Source of the DNA: Cyrtodaria siliqua
Taxonomy: Eukaryota; Mollusca; Bivalvia; Adapedonta; Hiatellidae
Length of the DNA: 64,000 nt
Direction: 5' to 3'
Assembly: GCA_037043455.1 (NCBI GenBank)
Contig: JAWPHD010001325.1
Span: forward strand, 156,501-220,500
In this document: in pieces, positions 47,904-56,243 of the stretch
Layout: each line of letters opens with the position of its first letter
How positions within the stretch are numbered: the stretch's first letter is position 1
The notes under the pieces: model-generated
Told to the model about the DNA's origin: nothing
Databases searched by the model: none
The model's input: only the letters and a program-made list of their open reading frames with translations
Program-made: the position numbers and the translations under genes

Positions 47904-47992
47904 GAGCTCCCAGTGAGTTTCGAACCCGCAGCTGTGACAGACGAGAGGGTGTCTAACACAGAATATTTACCCTCTACTCCACGAAGGAGCTC
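47904..47992 (-). repeat. tRNA-like relic with pairing acceptor stem
   Basis: On the minus strand, 'gagctcc' at one end pairs with 'ggagctc' at the other. There is an A-box-like 'cgtggagtagagggta' and a B box 'gggttcgaaactc'. The total length of 89 nt and a long central insertion argue against a working tRNA. A SINE head is the simplest reading; 47800-47900 may be its body. Confidence 0.5.
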
Positions 47993-48039
47993 ACCCTCTA
48001 GAGCACAGTTGTCTTTGAGCTATGTAAATGTTAATCATA

Positions 48040-48297
48040 GATGTATTTCAACTTTACGAGTTTAGAGGTAAATCAGAGTTTCATTTGAAACTAACGACAT
48101 GTCCTGTTTCAGTGTACTCTTCGTTAAATCCGTTAAATGTGAACACTTTGCTTTTTGGTAGGGGAGATATATCCGACGCAGAAAATGAATTAATACTTAA
48201 TGCTTTTCAGACATACACTAGAGAGACCACACGCTTCAAACACTTACACATGCTAACAATTTTCAAACGTAAATACTGCTCTGACTCACTGTAGTGG
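48040..48297 (+). pseudogene. Putative LINE ORF2 C-terminal scrap
   Basis: The frame ends NVNTLLFGRGDISDAENEL, then ILNAFQTYTRETTRF and a stop about 15 codons on. The pattern 'LLFG....L...EN..I..A...F...T.RF' is a recurring C-terminal ending of molluscan non-LTR RT proteins. It is only about 85 residues, with no RT or knuckle. Identification is by pattern memory and moderate at best. Confidence 0.45.
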
Positions 48298-48559
48298 CAA
48301 CTTGTCTACTACCTTACCTTCATAACTTGCATACAGCTTACTCTTTTCATTTGCTATCACAACAACGAACACAAAAATATCAGCATACGTATATGTATCT
48401 TTAGTTTGTTTACCATACTTAAACTAATATATGTAACTATTAAGTCATGCACATTTCTGTTAACTCATTGTATTGAGAGGGCTGTAACTAATGTTGATAG
48501 AACTTGTGGCCTAACTACTTTGCATACTTATATGGGAACAAGATGTATTTAAACCGATT

Positions 48560-50225
48560 TTAAATGTATGGAGGTACATCGCGGTTGACGTTTAACTATA
48601 TGGAAAAATGTACAGTTGTCACTTCACTAAACAAAGGTAAATCACAGTTGTAAACTAAATAGAGGTTAAGAAAAATGTATTTGAGCTATATAAAGGTAAT
48701 TCACACATTGTTTTGTTAACTGTATAGAGGAATGGAAAGTTGTATTTCAATTATATAAAATTAAATCACAGTTTTCTTTTAACTATATACATGTAAACCA
48801 CAGTTGTATTTTAACTGTATAGAACTGTATAGAACTAAGGAAAAGTTGAGTTTTAACTTTATGGAGGTAAATCATCACGGTTATCGTTTAACTGTATACA
48901 GGTAAATCACAGTTTTATTTAACTATAGAAGTATATCAAAGTTGTATTGGACTTTATAGAGGTAGATCATGGTTGTATTTAACTGTATAGAGGTAGATCA
49001 CAGTTGCATTTAACTTTTTATATGCAAATCACAGTTGTATTTGACTCTGTAGAGGTAGATCACAGTTGTATTTAACTCTATAGAGGTAGATCACAGTTGT
49101 ATTTAACTATATAGAGGTAGATCACAGTTGTATTTAACTATATAGAGGTAGATCGCAGTTGTATTTAACTCTATAGAGGTAGATCACAGTTGTATTTAAC
49201 TATATAGAGGTAGATCGCAGTTGATTTAACTCTATAGAAGTAGATCGCAGTTGTATTTAACTCTATAGAGGTAGATCACAGTTGTATTTAACTCTATAGA
49301 GGTAGATCACAGTTGTATTTAACTATATAGAGGTAGATCGCAGTTGTATTTAACTCTATATAAGTAGATCGCAGTTGTATTTAACTCTACAGAGGTAGAT
49401 CACAGTTGTATTTAACTATATAGAGGTAGATCGCAGTTGTATTTAACTATATAGAGGTAGATCGCAGTTGTATTTAACTCTATAGAGGTATATCACAGTT
49501 GTATTTAACTATATAGAGGTAGATCGCAGTTGTATTTAACTCTATAGAAGTAGATCACATATGTATTTAACTATATAGAGGTAGATCGCAGTTGTATTTA
49601 ACTATATAGAGGTAGATCACAGTTGTATTTAACTATATAGAGGTAGATCACAGTTAAACTTAACTCTATATAATGATGCATCACAGATTTCTTTTAACTG
49701 TACAGATGTGCAGCTTAGCTGTATTTTATCTGTACAAGGTAAATCATGTTTGTGTTTTAACTGTGTAACACACTGTATATAGGTTGTATTTTAACTCTAT
49801 GAAGGCAAACCACATTATTATTTAACTGTATAGACGTATGTACAGCACAACTGTATTTGTACTATATTAAGGTAAGACGCAGGCTTCCGTAACTGTGTAG
49901 ATGTTTAGCCCAGTTGTCCTTTCTATATAACTTGTGCTTTAACTGTATGGAGGTAAAGCGCATTTATATTTTAACTGTATGTCGAACGGAAACACGGTGT
50001 GGTGGTAAAGCGAGCACATTTGTATTTTAACTGTATATCGAACGGAAACACGGTATGGAGGTAAAGCGAGCACATTTGTATTTTAACTGTATTAACCAAA
50101 ACACGTTACGGATGCCTTGAAAATGCCTTTTAATGTATAAACGTAACAATCCCAGTTGTAATTCAACTGCGTTGGGGTAAAACGTAGATGTTTTTAACTT
50201 TATGGAAGTAAAACATAGTTGTCTC
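48560..50225. repeat. 31-bp minisatellite, homogeneous core and degenerate edges
   Basis: The core (about 48960-49660) repeats 'agaggtagatcacagttgta' plus 'tttaactatat' with a 31-bp period. Alternations are cacag/cgcag and tatat/ctata. Toward both ends (48560-48960 and 49660-50225) the same wording survives with growing divergence and variable spacing ('taactgtatagaggtaaatc'). This is the profile expected when unequal exchange homogenises the centre. Confidence 0.95.
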
Positions 50226-50274
50226 AAACGTCTGTTCTCAAAATAAATGTCTATACAAACGATCATCTAAAGTC

Positions 50275-50551
50275 CATTACGTGGTCCGAGTAATAACTTT
50301 CATACCCCATCCAACCCTTTCTCCAAGAAGAGGAAATTGGATTGCCTTGGGTAGGAAATACAATTTGAATTTCGCCTTAAAAAGTTTGCATATTGTAAAA
50401 TTAAAACATTTAATATGTACTTTTTTAACAGGTTATCCCATTTATTTAGTAAAAAGTGTTTTACACATGTTTTTTGTCGAAATATCCGTTATACCATCCA
50501 GCTAATATAAGCTTCCAAATGGTTAATGGATTTAATGCGGGACCACTAATG
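50275..50551 (+). mobile_element. MITE-like element D, copy 3 (277 bp)
   Basis: Ends cattacgtggtccgag and cgggaccactaatg, with the same interior as D1. The right terminal repeat has decayed (actaatg for atgtaatg). Confidence 0.85.
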
Positions 50552-50774
50552 CCATAATTTGGCAAACACAAGCTCTAATCTGTATCTGGTAAACGTATTT
50601 GCGACGTTAACAGAAATGTTTGAAACAATGATTCATATGCATGTGCATTCCCACAAAAGTAATAGGTTGCCGTAATCACATGCATAAAAAAATAATATAT
50701 TGATGCAGGTTTTCAGATTCCCAAATTACACAACCTTATAAAGCACGTTTTAGTATTGTCTTGTCGTTCCCTCA

Positions 50775-51205
50775 ATGGTTTGTTCTCTTGTTGCTCTGGT
50801 TTCTACCAAGTCATTGAGTACCTTCTTTGTGGCTTCTAGGCTATTGTCTTTTTTGTGTATTTATATATAGACGAGCATCTCTGTGCTTTACTTATATTGC
50901 CTATTAATGCTGCCTTGTTGGTTAGAGAGTAGTTCATGGCGGGGATTTCTTTATTTACACTGTCCCGTTTAATGGGATGACAGTAGGGTAAGTGTTAGGT
51001 TTGGTGCACCCTAGAACCTGGTTTAAACCCCCACCGTTCCAAGGTGGTGGCTCTATTGTCAACCCTGGTGTGTTTGTGATGTCTTAGTTTGCATTGTGTT
51101 CACTTTTATATATGGTTGTTCTTTATTTCTGTGTGTTTTTGTGTTTGACTGTCTTCCGTGAATGCCACTTTTCCTGTTCGAGTTTTATATCTATATTTCG
51201 TAATA
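50775..51205 (+). repeat. Dispersed repeat B, copy 5
   Basis: All B blocks in order, from 'ttctcttgttgctctggttt' to 'cttttcctgttcgagtttta'. A short deletion removes the 'ggcctttttgccactga' phrase before 'ccgttccaaggtggtggc'. Confidence 0.85.
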
Positions 51206-51239
51206 CTTGCACCACTTCAAATTAAGAAATAAAATATTT

Positions 51240-51382
51240 CCAGCGGGTTTATATTGTCCCAGATCAATACCTGGTGTGCGGGACTTGAAGACCATCGATA
51301 CCAAGGGCCGTATGCCCGCGGTTTCGATGTATTTCAAGTCCCAACCACCAGGTTTTGATCTCGCACAATATAAACCCGCTGG
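51240..51382. mobile_element. 143-bp foldback element
   Basis: The left arm 'ccagcgggtttatattgt', 'gatcaatacctggtg', 'gggacttgaaga' is mirrored on the right as 'tttcaagtccc', 'caccaggttttgatc', 'acaatataaacccgctgg'. The arms are about 63 bp at roughly four-fifths identity, around a 17-20-base centre. The AT-rich flanks are also partly complementary. Confidence 0.85.
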
Positions 51383-51384
51383 AG

Positions 51385-52070
51385 TTTATTTTTATTTTAT
51401 CTAGACATGGATTTTTATGAATTTTATACACACGTTGTCGAGAGATTGAAATTAATACAAACACATTCTCACAACTTACATTGTACGTCCATCTCTCAAC
51501 ACCAAAGGAAGAAAATATGCGGCTGTATCTGTTTCAAACAAGTTCAATTGGTTGTTTGAACGTAACGTTGCCTTAAAATAATGTAATCGTTGCTTTGTAT
51601 GTTTTTCGACGTTTAAAATCGTTTAAAATGACGTTCTAACGGTTGAAGGATGTGACGTCAGAGCCTCAGATGTCTAAACAGCTTTTTTTTAAAAATGTCT
51701 CAGTAGCCAATCAGCATTAAGTATTTTAATAAACCATGTTTGATTATCGTTTCTTGTCTTTCTACCGTTAAAGACCACGTCATTCGATATCTTGCTAAAC
51801 CTTAATAAAATTCGGGGAATTATTTTTGTCTATAAAAACATCAGGAGGCGTTCTAGATATCAAGTGAAATGCACGTCAAGTTTCAACTGTGAGTGCAATT
51901 CGTATGCTTCTTGTTCCAAATACTTTTGCTAGAGAAATGATTGGCATGTTACAATAATAGAGCGTTTGCTTATTAACTACAGTTTAGAGAATTACTCTAT
52001 GCGGGCTAGCCAAGAAGATTGGGAATCACTTATATTTCTATTAGATAATAATTTTCCTCAGGTATGTAAT
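51385..52070. other. No supported gene
   Basis: Possibly upstream remains of the RT pseudogene that follows, but no recognisable residue pattern survives. Confidence 0.3.
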
Positions 52071-52074
52071 TACT

Positions 52075-52570
52075 GTTCAAGGTGATGGTGTCTTTATGGA
52101 TATTAACTTTACACCTCTTGCCGCAGACGCTGCATGCTTTTTTTTTAATTGCTATGAAAGAATTTACGGTGAGCCTTTCACTAGATACTGAGACAGATGC
52201 TATAGACACATTTACTGACACCCCTCGGTTACTGGATGATATATTAAGCATTGACAACTCTTTAATTTATAATATGGTAAATAATATATTACATGAGAAC
52301 ATGCAACGTAAAAAAGGCAATATTTCAGACACCGATGCTTCTTTTCTCGATTTGCATCACGCAATTGAAAACAGAGAAATAAAAAGAAACATGTATGACA
52401 AGAGAGATCATTTTAATTTCTATATCGTTAAGAATACCTACTTAGACGAAATTGTGCTTAGAGCAACGTTTCGAAACTTATTATTTTTTTTCCTAGAGCT
52501 AGTAGTCGAATTGTGGACTTTAATATTATTAACCATTGTACAAAAAGCTACTCCATCAGGGCTACATTAA
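52075..52570 (+). pseudogene. Reverse-transcriptase palm fragment, frameshifted
   Basis: One frame gives FTPLAADAACFFFNCYERIY (52105-52164), matching 'GTNCAPL.ADLFL..YE' (RT motif B). Another gives TFTDTPRLLDDILSIDN (52212-52262), matching the catalytic 'YLDD.L.IDN' box with Leu in place of Tyr. It continues NISDTDASFLDLHHAI, YDKRDHFNFYIVK and, after a further shift, RASSRIVDFNIIN. This is the same RT family as the minus-strand pseudogene at 38450-39830, representing the part missing there. The two catalytic Asp remain but the frame is broken at least twice. Confidence 0.75.
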
Positions 52571-52744
52571 CATAAACGTTAACAATCATTTGCAAAAGTG
52601 TAGTACCGTAGGCCTCATCGGCTTATAATTTGGGAACTATTCTTCGGCAAGGACGTTCACAACCTGACGTTTCTGGTGATTAGGTTTACAAACTTTCTAG
52701 GATGCTTAATTATGAACACATTCATGAAATCTCGTGTCTCCAAT

Positions 52745-53240
52745 CTTGTTTTGTCGTGCCCTTCATGGTGTATTCTCTTGTTGCTCTGGTTTCTGCAAAG
52801 TCCTTGTGTACTTGCGTGTGGCTTGCTAAGATTTTATATTAATAGAGTGGTTTTCACTGTTTTAATTGTTGTTTTAGTCATGACAAACTATTTGTTAATG
52901 AGTTGGACGAACAGGCGGACGAACTGTGAAAATTCGACTTGGTACATTCTCAAATTTATGTCTATTGATGCTGTCCTGTTTTAATGGGATGACAGTAGGG
53001 TAAGTGTGAGGTTTGGTGCACCCTAGAACCGGTTTAAACCCCCAGTGGCCTACTTTGCCACTGACCGTTCTAAGGCGGTAGCCCTATTGTCAACCCTTTT
53101 GTGTTTGTGATGTCGTTTGCATTTATTATTGCTTTTGCCTTCTTGTTTGTCTGTTTGCGTGTTTGTTTCTGTGTTTTGTGGTTTACTGTCCTCCTTGAAT
53201 GCTACTTTCCCTGTCCGATCTTTTTATATTTCTTTTGTTC
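52745..53240 (+). repeat. Dispersed repeat B, copy 6
   Basis: Contains 'ttgttttgtcgtgccc', 'ttctcttgttgctctggttt', 'gatgacagtagggtaagtg', 'ccgttctaaggcggtagccc' and 'gtttgtttctgtgttttgtg'. The middle ('gagcatctctgtgttttact') is replaced by unrelated sequence at about 52830-52950. Confidence 0.8.
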
Positions 53241-53504
53241 GTTAAATTTAAACTGCACGTAATTGAATCCAAGGCTTTATTTTTAATACGGTAGCTCAAT
53301 TAATAACATTACACATCTTCCCTAAGGTCAACTTTACAAAAATGTTAAACTAAAATATATGTACAAGTATAGAGCAACACAAAGGTATTACCAAAATTGC
53401 TCCTTTCATGCGTTTTATATATTGCATTGGCGTTTCCTGCGTAGTGTGGCGGCGGTAAAAAATCTATACATATATCTATCTATTGATACTTCAACACCCA
53501 CTTT

Positions 53505-53668
53505 CGAAGATCATGTACATGTTTCCTGGGTAGAACAAGTACTAAGCAATGTGGATTAATTATCTTGGTTAAGGATAAATAACATGGCTATGGCAAGGAT
53601 CGAACCCATGACTTTTCGATCTGAAGTTCAGCGCCCTACCGCTGAACCGCGCTCTCCACTCCCAGTGC
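53505..53668 (-). mobile_element. tRNA-derived SINE (family S2), copy b
   Basis: The minus strand reads a tRNA-like head with 'ggttcagcggtagggcg' and B box 'gggttcgatcc', then 'gttatttatccttaaccaag', 'ataattaatccacattgctt', 'agtacttgttctacccagga'. It matches S2a from head to body. A plus-strand open frame across it is incidental. Confidence 0.7.
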
Positions 53669-53974
53669 TTGCAATCAAAACTGTTATTTATTCCGATCTG
53701 TGGAGATCGATGAACCCGATATTTACAGATATCGTTGGTACATTCTCAAATACTTTTGTTTTCTTATTTGAATTTCGAATAGGTGGTTCCACTATTCCAG
53801 ACTTTAAAGGTTCTAAGTAGTGTTTAATCACACTTAGAATATGTTTCCTGTTTTCTAATTTAGTAGTTTGACCTTTACGTGTGATACACAGGCCTCTCAT
53901 GAACACAAAAAAACGAATGTGCTACTTTTCTCTCGGTTTATTTCGTTGCTTCCAAGGGACCACCTTTTCCTACA

Positions 53975-54155
53975 GCGGCCTTTTTTGCCACTGACCGTTC
54001 CAATGCGGTATCCCTATTGTCAACCCTTTTGTGTTTGTGATGTCTTATTTGGCCTTTTATTCATCATTACATTTTTTCTTTGTTTCTGTTTCTGTGTGTT
54101 TGTGGTTGACTGTCGTCCTTGAATGTTGCTTTTCCTTTCGATTTTTATATTTTCA
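53975..54155 (+). repeat. Dispersed repeat B, copy 7 (3' third only)
   Basis: Begins at 'ggccttttttgccactgacc', runs through 'gtcaacccttttgtgtttgt' to 'gaatgttgcttttcctttcg'. Confidence 0.8.
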
Positions 54156-54307
54156 GTATTTATTCATAACCTCTGCTCCCAAATAAATTCCATTTTGTTG
54201 ATTTCGCCCATTATTTTCTCGTTTAGGGAAAAGCGTTTTGTTACTAACTGGGACCATACGCCATGGCCATAAAATGGTGTGAAAATACCGCATTGAAGGT
54301 TCGATGT

Positions 54308-54790
54308 CCACCGTCATATGCATAAATGAGATATAGGGTCCTATAGAAACCAAAGCGTCCGAACGCAATGGCATCATAGGTCCGCACTGTACTGCAAACA
54401 AGGACTTGAAAATACAATGAAAGAGACAAAAAACAACAGAAAGGGTGGTGAAGACAGGTTTACCGACTTTGAACGGTCAGTAGGCAATAAGGCCTACTGG
54501 TTAGCTTGAATCGATTTTATATGCGCATAATCCTCGCTATCATCCTGTCTTCAGCGCCCAAACAGACAAGACAGTGTAAACAAAACTACATCCCATCAAA
54601 AGAAATTCTCTAACAATAAAGTCCACATCCAGAGAAACTAACTAAAGAAACACATACAAAAAAAAATAATAATAATATAAAATCTCAGGATGTATCCAGA
54701 ATCGTACTGAACAACCATAGTAGTTGCAGCTAAAGAGAAAAATAATCTAGGGTACGACCAGAAATCTCGAGGGACGAAAGCTCATGCACC
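54308..54790 (+). repeat. Dispersed repeat C, copy 3 (longest)
   Basis: Includes the 5' part seen at 11035, the gaagacagg (54450-54458) to cctgtcttc (54544-54552) module, and a 3' part 'cagacaagacagtgtaaac', 'tcaggatgtatccagaatcg', 'gggacgaaagctcatgcac' shared only with copy 4. Confidence 0.8.
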
Positions 54791-55733
54791 CACCTCCCTT
54801 AGTTGGGGTTTCAGTAGGTACCATATCATCTTCGGGATGGCTTAACTATCTGTACTATTAACAGTATTAACATTATTAATATTGAGTTATGCTCAACCGG
54901 GGACTATTGGGCGTGAACGGTAGCAAGCACTTTCACTACCGTTCATGAACTTGCTACCGTTCATGAACTGTCTCAATTAAACCGAGTTTGCAATAGGGTG
55001 TGTATTTAACATGATTTCCATATATCTACTCTCATAATTGTTTTATTAGCATATTTGGCTTTGAATCGTCAAGTTAATATCACTATTAGAGCGTAAATTT
55101 GTTGACCTAATATAACCCAAATATTTAAACCGATACTGCAATATTTGTTGTATTTATCGTGTTCGCCGATTTTCAAATGACTCATTGCATGCTCTTTTCA
55201 GTTAAATAGCAATGTAGATATGGTAGACTTAGGAGAGTGTTATTGTACTGTGCGTTTTTCGGGATGTTGCAATTAACAATACTTTAATTTTTCAGTGATT
55301 AATAACGTGCCGTTTTCTAAGCATCTATTTTGCAACGTATGCAGTGCAGCTTGTAGATTGCTTTCAAGTGTAAATAATGAATCATTGAAACAGCCAATAT
55401 CCTTAAGTGCCTTGTATGTAACTCGTGCGTTCGTTGCGTCAAAAATATCGGGATTAATCTATTCCGGCGCTTCACTAGGGTTGATATTTGACAATTGTCG
55501 ACATTATTACAACGAACACAATTAGCATGTCTTGATTTAAGTTTTTGAATGATCTAAGCTTTATTGTCAGATGCGCATTCTGTTTAACAGACGCGTTCAT
55601 CTTTCGTGTGCAGAATATCGGGTAGTGATCACTAAGATTTACACATGGCAAGATGTGTAAATAATGTGTTCATGAAACTTGGTATATATGTGATTGTTTT
55701 TTGTTTTCGAAAATGAACAAATGTGACCTTTAA
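54791..55733. other. No supported gene
   Basis: Holds an inverted repeat tgaacggtagcaag (54914-54927) / cttgctaccgttca (54950-54963), with a third 'ctaccgttcatgaa' in between. The 55295-55525 frame follows a splice-acceptor-like 'tttaatttttcag' but shows no family motif. Confidence 0.4.
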
Positions 55734-55734
55734 C

Positions 55735-56243
55735 ATGATGATGATGATGATGAACTTTATTTCCTCCACTTGGGAGATTATCATACTACAATTATGGTGA
55801 GACATATCGAGTAATGACATTATGGCAAATATGTAATTTCAAAATAGCGTATAAAACGTGACAAAGGGAACAACTATTATATAAATACATATATAAACAC
55901 CCATACTCGCACACAAACACACATATATACATGTACGCATACATACGCATACTCATTTATGCATCCATATACTAGCTTACGCGCTCACCCACGTAAAAGT
56001 GGGCCATATATCCAGTCGCTATAATGCGACTGTGCTAGTATCCATATTATACGTTGTATCTTCCCATTTTGACCGGCCTTAATCACGAAATCGAAAATTG
56101 AAGAAGGAAGGGCGCGGGGACGGTTTTTTTCCCACCATAAACGGTTCGGGCCATTACGGGTACGTTAGTCAAAGTGTTCTTTACATTAAGTAATTTTAAT
56201 GCTACGTTTAAGGCAATCATATTACTGCAATAGCAATTTATTT
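55735..56243 (-). other. LINE 3' untranslated region and (ATC)n tail
   Basis: The sequence between the ORF2 stop and the trinucleotide tail is non-coding. The plus strand shows (atg)n at 55735-55753, then 'aactttatttcctcc'; reversed, this gives AATAAA about 3 nt before the tail. The tail defines the 3' terminus where reverse transcription would start. Confidence 0.7.

Noticed and set aside
52676..52984. 102-codon hydrophobic frame as a membrane protein
   Set aside because: Overlaps dispersed repeat B, and the corresponding stretch in other copies is not open.
53584..53820. 78-codon frame MAMARIEPMTF...
   Set aside because: Antisense of the SINE S2 head; B box on the other strand explains it.
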